From positions 682,001-746,000 of the forward strand of contig JAJGOT010000090.1 in the NCBI GenBank assembly GCA_022457155.1: a stretch of 64,000 nucleotides of DNA. The letters run 5' to 3'. The notes under the pieces are model-generated. The model saw only the letters and a list, made by a program, of their open reading frames with translations, searched no databases and was not told where the DNA came from. The translations under genes and the position numbers were made by a program. Source of the DNA: Cladopsammia gracilis (taxonomy: Eukaryota > Cnidaria > Anthozoa > Scleractinia > Dendrophylliidae). Positions 23,941-33,577 of the stretch are shown here, piece by piece. Numbering within the stretch: position 1 is the stretch's first letter; each line of letters opens with the position of its first letter.

Positions 23941-24354
23941 TAGACTTGCCACAAGTCGACCTCACGAGTGTTTCACAGTCTGAAGCGAGCGAAGCGAGCT
24001 TTTGAGGCCGCGAAGCGGCCGAGCGAGCGACGAAGTCGCGAGAGGTCGACTTGTCTCGCTTGAAAGGTTTTCATTTGCGTTTCGCGCCAAAAATGGGGAG
24101 TGGCGTGACTTGTCAATGTCATCGATTATTGTTTCGAAACCGAAACAAAAAAAACCGTTACCGCAAGTCACGTTTCATTGCGCCTAATACCTTGTGATTG
24201 ACAGTTCTGTCCCCAAGGGCTACTCTCGGCTACTCTGATTGGTCTAAGCGCAGCGACCCGTTTTTGGGTCGCTAAAAATGGCGCCAATCAAGTGAGAAAA
24301 GTCCTTCGTCCGGCGGGCTATAAATATAAGACGAAGGACTTAATTGAAAGTCTA
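23941..24354. mobile_element. 414-bp MITE with 9-bp target duplication
   Basis: TAGACTT at the left and AAGTCTA at the right bound the element. ATACCGTTG lies directly before (23932-23940) and after (24355-24363). The uninterrupted right arm of the host element has a single ATACCGTTG. A 9-bp duplication suggests a Mutator-like family. A reverse copy is at 60964-61338. Confidence 0.85.
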
Positions 24355-24809
24355 ATACCGTTGCAGCATTTAGACAATACATCTGAAAATAAATTTGAAA
24401 CTACAAGGTACTTGAACTTGCGGACCTCTCAGAAAACTGTCTGATTTTTCGATCCAAAATATTTGCATAGACGAGGATGACACGGAATCTGTCATATAGG
24501 GAAGTTACAACTACACAATTTCAAGTTAAAGAAAACAAAAAACAATTTTATTAACCTCTTCTTTACATGTATAGTGCCAGAAATCTGTAGAACTTTGGCC
24601 GTGGAGTGTTCGGAAGATCCAAACTAGCAGCCGTAACACAACTGTTTCAACTGAATATAAACATGAATAAATATGAATTATATTTCCAACCTTCTGTTAC
24701 GTGTAACAGGTGACACTGGGTTTGCATAGTTTTTCCATTTCTAGAAATTCAATTACATCTACCACAATTTTGTTCGTGGCGGCGCTACTCTCGTCTTCTT
24801 CTTCTTCCC

Positions 24810-25040
24810 TTAAACTTGCCTCGTTCTTGGGATGGAGGAGTTATTGAGATCATAATCCGCCAAAACGTTTCGCACAAAGTGCCGACTAGTTTTTACTTCA
24901 GTAGCGATCAGTTGCGGACTCAGTCCAATGTGGTGTAAATCTAACACACGTTCTCGCAAAAGTTGGGAGTGTCGGCGACCATTGTCGTAAATACAACCGT
25001 TTCGGTTCACTCTAAGTTGAATATTATCCAAAAGAGCCAT
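24810..25040 (-). CDS. Paired-domain-like HTH reading frame (transposase N-terminus)
   Basis: 76 codons. The layout matches the start of the PAIRED domain of Pax proteins and of Tc1-type transposases: a Leu-Arg-Val-Asn-Arg-Asn-Gly segment, NGRRHSQLLRERVLDL, then a helix-turn-helix GLSPQLIATEVKTSRHFVRN and VLADY. In Pax proteins the equivalent parts read NGRPLP, IRQRIVELA and VSHGCVSKIL. The frame ends with a stop just after this region, with no second HTH or DDE domain in view. It lies between the inverted ends of the 23835-25302 element and is on the minus strand. It is most likely the DNA-binding remnant of the element's own transposase. It is open over its full length, which could reflect youth, chance or retention. 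Confidence 0.6.
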   Translation of the reverse strand: MALLDNIQLRVNRNGCIYDNGRRHSQLLRERVLDLHHIGLSPQLIATEVKTSRHFVRNVLADYDLNNSSIPRTRQV

Positions 25041-25559
25041 TATATTGAAACAGTATGCAAACTAGAAAAAAAAAGACGGTGAGTAACATCAAAGGTTTAT
25101 GCAAATATTTTGGATCGAAAAATCGGACAGTTTTCTGAGAGGTCCGCAAGTTCAAGTAGTTTCAAATCTATTTTCAGTTGTATTGTCTAAATGCTGCAAC
25201 GGTATTGGTCTGTTTACCAAAAACTTTAGCATCCTTTGTTCTCAAAACACGTTCTGATTGGCGAAATTTCTTCCAAGTGGCCCGGTTCGAGTGTCCGCAC
25301 TGTAAATCAAATTGAATTAGTGACACAAACATTCTTTAGACTAACATTTTGAACCACCTGTTTCTGAAATGTTAACCAGAAAAGTGTGTCACAGAAAATG
25401 AACGCATGCAAAATGAATATTAGTAGTTCCCTTGTAAATTGCAACTAATATTATTTAAACAAGTGTTTTTATTCTCCGCAAAAAAAGGAAAAATTATTCC
25501 TGATCAGATTAAAATATCGCTTTCTTAACAAAATGCAACTATAGGACCAAAAATCTCAA

Positions 25560-25803
25560 TCTTAAAAACCTACCCTCATTGTATCGAGCCATTCTAAACT
25601 ATTGGTGCAACTTCAAAGACTCAACTTGTGACACAAATCTGAATTTTAAAAACGAGATTCTCTGTAACAACAGTTATATACTAATAGACAAAAAACCTGT
25701 ATTTTTCCGACATTGGTTTAATTCCGGGATCGTCTTCCTGCGTGACCTATTAAACCACGAAAACGAGTTTTTAAATTTACATGAATTCTCTTTAAAATTC
25801 TAG
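25560..25803 (+). pseudogene. LINE retrotransposon fragment
   Basis: A 74-codon frame (25579-25803) has the layout of a conserved C-terminal region of cnidarian LINE polyproteins: NEILCNNSYILIDKKPVFF, then HWFNSGIVFLRDLL and LHEFSLKF. The frame is open from 25579 to a stop at 25803, but there is no reverse transcriptase domain nearby. It is a 5'-truncated remnant. Confidence 0.55.
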
Positions 25804-25847
25804 CTCAAGGTACCATTCACTCAATATTAACGTGGAAAGCAAGGCTT

Positions 25848-26385
25848 ACAGGGCCTGCGCAGAGGGAGGGGCCGGGGGGGGGGGGCAAGCCCCCCTACTT
25901 TCTGTGAAAATAAATAAATAAATAAAAATAAGGTAATAGAGTACCGAAGTGATGACGTAACAAAACTTAAATTTGTGAAATTATGGGATTTAATTAGATA
26001 TTCGGAAAGGGCATGACGAAAAATGCCCGCTTGCCAAAAATCAGCATCTTATTACAATTTGGGGGTGAGATATTGGCACCGTTATGCTCTGATGACTCCA
26101 TACAAACCTTTCTAATTTTTGCCTTGGTTCATTGTGTAATTGGGTTGATTAAAAGAACAAAAAATGGGGTTTAGGTGCACTTTAAGTATTAATAAATAGT
26201 ACAAAGTCGGCACCACTGCATTTTATTTCTAAAATATGTCTTGATTCTTTGGGTTAATAAGATATGTTAAGATTACTGTGAAGTAAAGTTAGATACATTT
26301 TAACCATTTCTAGAGTCTGCCCCTCCCTTCAATTGACGAGGTGGAGCCCCCCCACCCACTTGAAAAACTGCTCCACGGGCCCTGT
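25848..26385. mobile_element. MITE with ACAGGGCC ends
   Basis: ACAGGGCCTGCGCAGAGGGA at the left, and GAGCCCCCCCACCC then CACGGGCCCTGT at the right. A G homopolymer and an AAATAAATAAAT run follow the left end. No reading frame of note. Confidence 0.55.
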
Positions 26386-26513
26386 GCAATGATTAAAATG
26401 CTTGCATAATCCTTACGGGATTTAGACAATCACTACTGTCACTAATGAGCAAAATTTCACAGCAACTCGTTGGTTTGCTTGTTCTAAAACAATGAAAAGG
26501 TGCATTAAAACGG

Positions 26514-26590
26514 ATAATGCCCTCGCTCCTCGCCCTTCATAAAAATAATGACCGAGCGCGTAAAGAAGGCCTCGGAGCTCGGGCATTATC
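26514..26590. repeat. Hairpin with GATAATGCCC ends
   Basis: GATAATGCCCTCG is matched by CTCGGGCATTATC across about 50 bp. A short GGGCTGTTCC tandem repeat lies downstream at about 26640-26690. Confidence 0.6.
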
Positions 26591-27494
26591 ACTTACTTAT
26601 TTTATTTTATTTATAATAATTGTTATAACTTTTCATGTTCCGGGCTGTTCTGGGCTGTTCCGGGCTGTTCCGGAATGTTCGGTGTTCCTGGTTTTATCGA
26701 CGTCCTAGTGGTTGCTGCCCGGCGGATGCTTTGGCAGGCTTATTTCGTTTCTCGTTCCCATCACATGAATAGAAACTTAACAATGACACAAAAAAGAATA
26801 AAGAATACAGCAAATGATAACATGATCTCTCACGTTCAAAGTTCAACCTTCTGAAGTTATTTCATTACAAACGCCTTTTCACCGAGTTATTTTATTTTGG
26901 AATTTTAACCGGATTTCTAAATCAAAGGGGCTCTAAGAGCCATCTCGTGAATACGAAACAACTTAATGTTAATTTTAGATTTTCTTAATGTTTACAAAAA
27001 CGCGTATTCAGTTTACAAATAAGATCAAAGGCTCCTGTGAGCCAACCCGTGAATAAGAAATTTTCTGCACATCGCTGGCTCATATTTGAGCGACCCTTCC
27101 TTACGAAAAGGTGTCGAAATGTAGTTAAATATAAATTTTGAATTTAGACATGTGCTTAGTCGATTTGGTTGAGGAGACACTCGAGTTCGTGGAAGCTTTA
27201 TTGCGTCAATTAACACTTATCACAATGTATGGCTCGATATCTTTTAACATACCGTAATCCGCGATATGATGTGTGATATTTAAGGCTTACATATTCTGTT
27301 CAGTAGAAAAACGCAAGGATATATTTTCACTTGAAGAACAGATCCACTGACGACATATGAAAGTTGATCTTTAGCGCATAACCGTTTATTTGTACTGTCA
27401 CACTAAGACACGAAAGACATAAATTTAGTTTTTTTTTCATCAAAAGACTCCAAATGCAAAATATCTTTATGTTTTTCCCTCTGGGCTTCTCTTA

Positions 27495-27698
27495 TAAACA
27501 TAATAAACTAAGTGCTGTATTGACTGAGCTTGTTTACTGGCCAACAATATTTTACTCTCACTCAAAGGTTTGGAGTAAAATGGCTGAGGGAAAGCCCAAA
27601 GCCGCTTTTATTAAAATAACCAGTTTGTTATTCATATGAAATATTTACAATCTGCTAGAAATATTTTGGACCAGTAAAGGTGAGGGCCACCAAAACGC
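27495..27698 (-). repeat. Ngaro split direct repeat B2 (3' end of element)
   Basis: Outer copy of B1. Between it and A2 lie 66 bp (27699-27764). The outer 27 bp to 27468 have no partner in B1. Confidence 0.9.
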
Positions 27699-27764
27699 AA
27701 TGCCATATGGCTTACAATCTTCATAAATATAAACAATGTGGACAGGTTCAGGGGAGGAGGTGGG

Positions 27765-27988
27765 AGTTCAAGTAAATGTCCTCACTCGATGAAAAATTTT
27801 GAGTGAATGCACAACCACATTCGCGAGGTTACCAAGCAAGTACTTTGTTTAGAGGGGATGCAATGCATTGACCATCTCCTCCACCCCTTTTCCCGTGTCA
27901 CGCATTATTACGTGACTGTAACAAAACTAGCAATAAGCCCAGTGGGACAAAACATAAAAATCCTATTCGCAAGCAAATATTTTATTTA
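27765..27988 (-). repeat. Ngaro split direct repeat A2
   Basis: Near-identical copy of A1, placed between B1 and B2 as expected for Ngaro and PAT-like elements. A short plus-strand reading frame that also appears in A1 is a by-product. Confidence 0.92.
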
Positions 27989-27996
27989 TGTTTTTG

Positions 27997-28201
27997 TAAA
28001 CATAATAAACTGAGTGCTGTATTGACTGAGCTTGTTTACTGGCCAACAATATTTTTACTCTCACTCAAAGGTTTGGAGTAAAATGGCTGAGGGAAAGCCC
28101 AAAGCCGCTTTTATTAAAATAACCAGTTTGTTATTCATATGAAATATTTACAATCTGCTAGAAATATTTTGGACCAGTAAAGGTGAGGGCCACCAAAACG
28201 C
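27997..28201 (-). repeat. Ngaro split direct repeat B1
   Basis: Matches 27495-27698 from TAAACATAATAAACT through GGCCACCAAAACGC, with one A/G change and one extra T. Only a few bases separate it from A2. Confidence 0.92.
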
Positions 28202-28686
28202 CAAAAGCATAATAATGAAAATTATGATGCTGCCCCACCCCAGGAAATGCAGCACTCACAAAAATTATAGATACTGTACTCAATAAAATAAAGGAAAATA
28301 TTGAGACTGCTGCCCTTGCTAATCATTTCAATATAAACCTTGAATTACTGGATTGTGAACAATGCAAGTTGATAAAAACCTCAACAAGAGATATGGAACT
28401 GCTGCCCTTGCTAATCAGTTCCATAAATAGTGGGCAATTTTAAATGATTAAAATGGCTACCTGTGCCATAAATTAACATATCAACAAACAACAACAATTA
28501 AAGGCCGTTAAAAACAACAGCCCATTAATTCCTTGGAATACCAAAAAATTGGAGTATCCTAATTAATTTTGTAAAACTAATAAACCCAAGAAATATGAGA
28601 ACTGCTGCCCGTGCTAATCAGTTTCATATTCCTGAGAGTAAAAAAGACACAGCTCCCCCCGCGAGCTGTAGGTCTTGCCCAAATAA
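28202..28686. repeat. Ngaro 3' non-coding region with three 30-bp motifs
   Basis: GAACTGCTGCCCTTGCTAAT-like motifs occur near 28301, 28395 and 28600, between the recombinase ORF and B1. They are dispersed, not contiguous. Confidence 0.6.
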
Positions 28687-29570
28687 CTAGGTTGAAACAC
28701 AAGGAATGCGGATATATCTATGAAAGGCATTGGATTTCCACCGGCCCAAAACCCGTATCTGGGCATCAGACAATCCCCTATCTGCAGCATGAGAAGCGGC
28801 CCCAATCCTAAAACTGTGTCCCTTATATCGTGCAGGGTTGAGCCCACAGAACTTAATTGCTAGGGACAGTTGATCGGTGAAGTTCGTTCGAGAAACTGGA
28901 TGACCATGTAATGTCATGAAAAGGGGGCCGGGTTTGTTACCCCGTTGAGCTAAATAATCCGACATCAACTGAACTGGGCAAAAAACGGGTGCACGATTGA
29001 TGACCAAGGAAAAAGGTGACTGGTTGTAACTGTGTTTAAAATCATGGAAAGTAATTTTTAAAGAAACTATGCTATTGGAGTCATTCACCAGCTTCACTAC
29101 TTGATGTATTTGTAAAGGCTGAGGACCAAGGCCAGTTGTGCAAGTCATTTCACCGACTCTAAGAAAGGCATAAAATGCAATCGAGCACACAGCTTGAAAT
29201 TGACAAATTTGATACTTTGAACATGAAAATCTGGAAGCAGCTTCGAGGATTTTATGTAAAATTGGAAGAGTAATTGGCAGCCGACTATCCAAACGGGCTC
29301 CAATCTTACCATAGCCTTTTAGCATTTGCATAATAAAAAAGGTTCTAGACGGGTCTGGAAATTCAGACAGCTTATGGGAATACCCTAATGCTGAAACATA
29401 CGTATTAACTGTCGATGGAGCATAGTGATTATCAAACAGATATGCAATAAAAAGAGCTAAATTGGGAGGTGAAATAGGAAGTGCCGCAGATACCCCATGA
29501 AAAGTTGATTAAATAGCTTCCAAGCCCTTTTGTAGGTAGGAAGGGATGATGGCTGCAGGCTCGATTTCAT
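28687..29570 (-). CDS. Ngaro tyrosine recombinase, apparent single frameshift
   Basis: The recombinase integrates the circular DNA copy. The open 214-codon part (29331-28687) has the full catalytic set: Arg 58 in AFLRVGEM, His 172 and Arg 175 in GHSFRIGAASHAADRG, Trp 198 in VLGRWKS and the nucleophile Tyr 206 in HRYI. The N-terminal core-binding part can be read upstream from about 29570 (MKSSLQPSSLPTYKRAW), overlapping nothing after the RT stop. It changes frame in a run of A on the plus strand at about 29500-29504, just before a TAA in the downstream frame. One missing base there would explain it. It could be a real lesion, a homopolymer sequencing error or a frameshift site. Confidence 0.8.
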
Positions 29571-29581
29571 AAGGGTTGAGA

Positions 29582-31366
29582 CTATGGCTGCCAGTTCTGA
29601 GGCTGCAGATACAGAGGAATCTCTGTGGGGCATTGGTCCATGTGAGTTGGAGCCAACCGTCTGAAAGTCTGTACCTGTAACCGAGACAAAGAGTCTGCTA
29701 AATTATTGTTGATTCCCGGAATATGTTTTGCCTTGAAAACAATGTTATGTCGTAAACAAATAGACACCAGCTTCCTAACAAAATTCATCAAGGGTTTGTC
29801 TTTGCATGATTGTTTGTTGATAACATGAACAAGTGCCTCATTGTCAGTGAAAAACAAAACACATTGATTACTCATTTCATGTCCCCACAGGTACAGACTT
29901 AAAACAATTGGATAGAACTCTAGAATGGCAATATTGCAGTGAGCCCAATCTGAAGGCCATTTCCCATAGCACCATTTACTGCCAAAAATTGCACCAAAAC
30001 CAAGAGCACCCGAGGCATCTGTGTACAGGTTCAATTTAGAAGAACTTTGCCAGGCCTCATCAATGAAAAAAGACCGGCCATTGAATTCTGTTAGGAATGA
30101 AAGCCAAACTTTAAGATCCTCTTTGACCTCTTTATTAAGTCGAATGAGATGATGAGGTGACCAAACCCCTATCGTTAGGTCAATCAGTCTCCTTAAAAAG
30201 GCTCTACCTGGCTTGATAACTGAGCAGGCAAAATTCAACAGGCCAGTCAATGACTGGACTTCCTTTAGAGATACCTTCTTACGCCCCAAAAATGCAGAGA
30301 TCAGCTGTGTGCTTTTGTGAATTTTGTCAAGTGGTAAGCAAGCCTCTGAGCAGATGGAATCTAATTCAATGCCAGCAAATGACAAAGTAGTGGCAGGGCC
30401 ACAAGTTTTTTCAGGTGCCATGGGAATGCCTAAGTAAGAACAGAGATTCAAAAATAGATCCAATTGGTCTTGACATAGTTTAGCCGATGAGGCTACAATC
30501 AAAAAATCATCCAGAAGATGCAGAATGTGGGCAATGTTTAATTTCTTTCTGGCAATCCATTCAACTGCAGTACTGAAGGTCTCGAAAGTGAGACAGGAAC
30601 TCGAGCATCCCATAGGCATACACCGGTCATAGTAATACAGGCCTCGCCACTGCATCCCAAGCAGATTATAATCATCAGGACTAATTGGTATGATCCTAAA
30701 GGCATTCTTTATATCAGTTTTTGCCAAAAAGCAGCCTGGGCCTGCCAGCTTTATAAATTGAATTGCATCATCAACAGTAGCATAGCAAACCCTGGTATGC
30801 TCAGAGTCAATACCGTCATTAACTGAGGAACCCCTAGGATAAGACAGGTGGTGTATCAAACGGACCTCGCCGGGGGTCTTTTTAGGAACAACTCCTAGAG
30901 GGGAAATTCGAAATGGATGCAGTGGAGGAAACTGAAAAGGACCGGCCAACCTTTGGGAATCAAGCTCTTTCCTAATTTTCGTATCTACAACTGTGGGATG
31001 TTGAGAAGCCGAAATAAGGTTTTTGGCGGCTGAAGACACTCTTATGCCTTCAAAATGAATCGGAAAACCAAAACTGAAACCAGAGTAAAGAAATTCTGCA
31101 GTGGAATGGTTATAGCCAGACAGCATAGAAATCAACCTATCAACTTTTATGGGTGTTGGGAGATTTGGACTTGGCAGACTGGGGGATATTATTGGAGGGC
31201 TTACTGGAGGCACGAAAATTACACTGAGTCGCCCTATGTTCCCCTGAACATTTAAAACATGAATGCTTAAAAGAACAGCCTGAACAAGCAAGGCCCCGGT
31301 GATACTTAAAGCAAAAACCCTGGGGAACTTTTGGTAAATCTGACCGCGCCCGGGGCTTAGCAACAT
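29582..31366 (-). CDS. Ngaro reverse transcriptase-RNase H ORF
   Basis: 594 codons, intact, ending in TAG. The reverse transcriptase copies the element RNA into DNA. Fingers and palm motifs are visible: GVVPKKTPGEVRLIHHLSYP, FLAKTDIKNAFRIIP, then MPMGCSSSCLTFE and the catalytic LLDDFLIV (Asp 286-287, an L-D-D form of the usual Y-x-D-D). RNase H follows: LYTDASGALG (Asp 450), a Glu in ILEFYPIVLSL, FTDNEALVHVIN (Asp 508) and HIPGINNNLADSLSR. There is no integrase, as expected for a tyrosine-recombinase element. The first 60 or so residues overlap Gag and probably are not native enzyme. All catalytic residues are in place. Confidence 0.93.
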   Translation of the reverse strand: MLLSPGRGQIYQKFPRVFALSITGALLVQAVLLSIHVLNVQGNIGRLSVIFVPPVSPPIISPSLPSPNLPTPIKVDRLISMLSGYNHSTAEFLYSGFSFGFPIHFEGIRVSSAAKNLISASQHPTVVDTKIRKELDSQRLAGPFQFPPLHPFRISPLGVVPKKTPGEVRLIHHLSYPRGSSVNDGIDSEHTRVCYATVDDAIQFIKLAGPGCFLAKTDIKNAFRIIPISPDDYNLLGMQWRGLYYYDRCMPMGCSSSCLTFETFSTAVEWIARKKLNIAHILHLLDDFLIVASSAKLCQDQLDLFLNLCSYLGIPMAPEKTCGPATTLSFAGIELDSICSEACLPLDKIHKSTQLISAFLGRKKVSLKEVQSLTGLLNFACSVIKPGRAFLRRLIDLTIGVWSPHHLIRLNKEVKEDLKVWLSFLTEFNGRSFFIDEAWQSSSKLNLYTDASGALGFGAIFGSKWCYGKWPSDWAHCNIAILEFYPIVLSLYLWGHEMSNQCVLFFTDNEALVHVINKQSCKDKPLMNFVRKLVSICLRHNIVFKAKHIPGINNNLADSLSRLQVQTFRRLAPTHMDQCPTEIPLYLQPQNWQP

Positions 31367-32237
31367 TTTCAGGCTGTGATTTCCTGGTTAGAGGAGACTG
31401 AGCACGAAGCCACAATTCTCCGTGCAAAACACCCCAGGGAAAAGCAGAGGCCTGTTTTTGGCGCAGAAAACGAAAGTTTTGATCATAATATCTCCAATTA
31501 TGACCCCTGGCTGCCAAGTCCTGAATAATCTCCCCGTATTTCATGAGGGCGGGGGCCTCAGTTGGGTACTTAGAGGTGTAAACCCCTACAAAAATTAAAA
31601 AACAGCTATTCCACATTTCAATGCTTGTTATCTGTTTTGGTTTTGATACCGGCTCAAGGCAGAGAGAGGGAGCGGCACCACTCTCAGCGTTACCTACTGT
31701 TATGCTAAATTTATTTTCTAACACTGGGTTTGCTATAAGGGTTCCAAAATCAATATATTCATGATTCCATATCTTGGCCCTGATCTTATCAGAGATACGG
31801 GCATCAAGTGGTAAACTTGACGAGACAAATAATTGGTCAGGGATGGCTTGTCTCGGTCTGATGGTCTCACCTGTCAAGGTCTGCTGGACATCTGCTATTG
31901 AGCCTTGAACCAGAGAACTGCCAGTGGCTGGAGGGCGGTCTATGTTCGTAAATGGAACCTCTGCTAAGGCATGGCCACTGGAAAGGAGACCACTGGTACT
32001 GGACATTCGACGCGAAACTTCATCTGCCACCCTGTTGACGAGTTGGTCAATCAACTCAGGGGGAAGTGTGGTTTGTGGTACACTTGACACTGGAGGTACT
32101 GCGGTAGACTCAGAAGCCAAATTGGCCGCCCCAGTTCCTGTGGCAGTTGCAGATGTTTTGCTGCCTCTCTTCTGTTTTTTGGCAGCTGGCAGCTTAGAAG
32201 AAGAGGCTGCAATCCTGGCTGAACGTTTAGGAGGCAT
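31140..32237 (-). CDS. Ngaro Gag-like ORF
   Basis: 365 codons, intact. It starts MPPKRSARIAASS with a Lys/Arg-rich nuclear-targeting-like stretch (KKQKRGSK), followed by a Ser/Thr-rich low-complexity region. The C-terminal third has a compact cysteine/histidine cluster (CFKYHRGLACSGCSFKHSC, then CFKCSGEH) resembling a nucleic-acid-binding knuckle of DIRS-order Gag proteins. The last 227 bp overlap the RT ORF in another frame, which suggests frameshifting or reinitiation for RT expression. The start codon is the first Met of the frame. Assignment as Gag rests on position, the basic start and the Cys/His cluster. Confidence 0.72.
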   Translation of the reverse strand: MPPKRSARIAASSSKLPAAKKQKRGSKTSATATGTGAANLASESTAVPPVSSVPQTTLPPELIDQLVNRVADEVSRRMSSTSGLLSSGHALAEVPFTNIDRPPATGSSLVQGSIADVQQTLTGETIRPRQAIPDQLFVSSSLPLDARISDKIRAKIWNHEYIDFGTLIANPVLENKFSITVGNAESGAAPSLCLEPVSKPKQITSIEMWNSCFLIFVGVYTSKYPTEAPALMKYGEIIQDLAARGHNWRYYDQNFRFLRQKQASAFPWGVLHGELWLRAQSPLTRKSQPENVAKPRARSDLPKVPQGFCFKYHRGLACSGCSFKHSCFKCSGEHRATQCNFRASSKPSNNIPQSAKSKSPNTHKS

Positions 32238-32399
32238 ACCTGCAAAGAAAAATTAAATAAAGGCAGAAACTGAAGCTCTTATAAACAATAAAATTTAGAT
32301 TTGAACGATTAGATAAGTAAAAAATAAACTCAACGGGCAGGGACAAGCCATGTCAGACAAAAGTCGACGCACCAGCAAGCCCTATAAATGCCCAAAAAC

Positions 32400-32580
32400 C
32401 CTGAGGGCGAAGCCTCAAAGGTAAAAATAACAACCTTGAGGGCGAAACCTCGAAGGTAAAAATAACAACCTTGAGGGCGAAACCTCGAAGGTAAATATAA
32501 CAACCTTGAGGGCGAAACCTCGAAGGTAAATATAACAACCTTGAGGGCAAAACCTCGGAGGTAATAATAATAACCTAGAA
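32400..32580. repeat. 35-bp minisatellite inside the Ngaro element
   Basis: Five copies of a CCTTGAGGGCGAAACCTCGA-AGGTAAAAATAACAA-type unit, spaced by 35 bp, with decay at the right. It lies between the Gag and SGNH ORFs. The reading frames through it are by-products. Confidence 0.88.
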
Positions 32581-32816
32581 GGCAAAACATTGAATGTTAT
32601 CAAAATAACGATGAAGGAGAAGCCTTAAGAGCAACAAAATAAAACTAAAAAGTAATAGATATCAAGACCCATCACTGACAAGAAAACACAACTGCAGTGT
32701 CACTGAAGGATGCTACATGGCATGCATCATTCATTGGAAATACGTGATAGGTATATAAATCTTAAAAGAAAAATGAAAACAGGAACTAGCCATGAAAGGG
32801 GGTGTGATGAAATAGC

Positions 32817-33428
32817 CTAAGACCTAAGAAGACCTAAAGCCTTTAAGATGGCACCCCGGTAGCTACGATATAGGAAATACTGCCCTAAAGAATTAACATG
32901 GACGCCATCCGCTAAATATAAATCCTTATGGGGAATAGAAAAATCCTTATGAGACCAACAGAAAACATTGCGAAAGGGCTCTAATACGACACGGACATAA
33001 TTGTTCAAAATCTTAGCGCGTTGAAGAAAAACCGCCGAATGTGAGAAGGAAACCCCACGTGGTATGACATGGCAAACTCCGACCACACTCACCGAAAATT
33101 CGTCCAAAAGCGAACCGACAAGTTCTTCTATGGAAGAACCAACAACCTCCGGTCCTAAATCCGAAAGATCGTTCGTACCGACCTCCAGAATGACTATATC
33201 AGGAGCCAGATGCTTAACCACGTGGAGGTCATAGAGACGAAGCTTTTGAACGGTACGACCGCCAACGCCGAACAGATGCGTCGTAGCAGTGCCCTCAAGG
33301 TTGAAATTGCTATCCGCACGAGCGTCGAAACCAGCTTTCAAGTCCCATCGAAGCCGTTTCACGAATGAATGGCCCAAAATAAGGTCTTTCGGAACAGCGC
33401 TTGACATGCTTGCTATGTGGACAAACAC
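32817..33428 (-). CDS. Ngaro SGNH/GDSL-type hydrolase ORF
   Basis: 203 codons, intact. The SGNH blocks are visible: block I ILGHSFVKRL with the nucleophilic Ser, block II VGGRTVQ with Gly, block III LEVGTNDL with the Asn, and block V LADGVHVNSLG with the Asp-His pair. Family members are esterases or lipases. Ngaro elements are known to carry such a domain of unclear role. Here it is the first ORF, upstream of Gag, starting about 150 bp inside repeat A1. There is no signal peptide or membrane segment. The ORF is separate, not fused to Gag, and a 35-bp minisatellite lies between the two. Confidence 0.82.
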   Translation of the reverse strand: MFVHIASMSSAVPKDLILGHSFVKRLRWDLKAGFDARADSNFNLEGTATTHLFGVGGRTVQKLRLYDLHVVKHLAPDIVILEVGTNDLSDLGPEVVGSSIEELVGSLLDEFSVSVVGVCHVIPRGVSFSHSAVFLQRAKILNNYVRVVLEPFRNVFCWSHKDFSIPHKDLYLADGVHVNSLGQYFLYRSYRGAILKALGLLRS

Positions 33429-33577
33429 GTGTGAAATTCAACTCGCGAAAGAATTATGCGCTCTTAACCGCAACCGTAACGAAAACAGGGTCCGAAGACA
33501 ATCTTACTAAAATAATACCCCAAAAGAGGAGAAAGGGGGATCAAAAGCAGAAAAAATATTGCTTACCTTACTTTCGC

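Larger units (their letters stand above)
23835..25302 (-). mobile_element. Tc1/mariner-type element with long inverted ends
   Basis: Ends CAGTGCGGACACTCG and CGAGTGTCCGCACTG are flanked by TA on each side. The inverted ends are about 215 bp each: the right arm is 25088-25302; the left arm is 23835-23931 plus the continuation after 24355 to about 24477, because another transposon is inserted in it. Between the arms a minus-strand reading frame resembles a paired-type DNA-binding domain. No catalytic transposase domain was found, so the element looks internally deleted. Confidence 0.8.
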
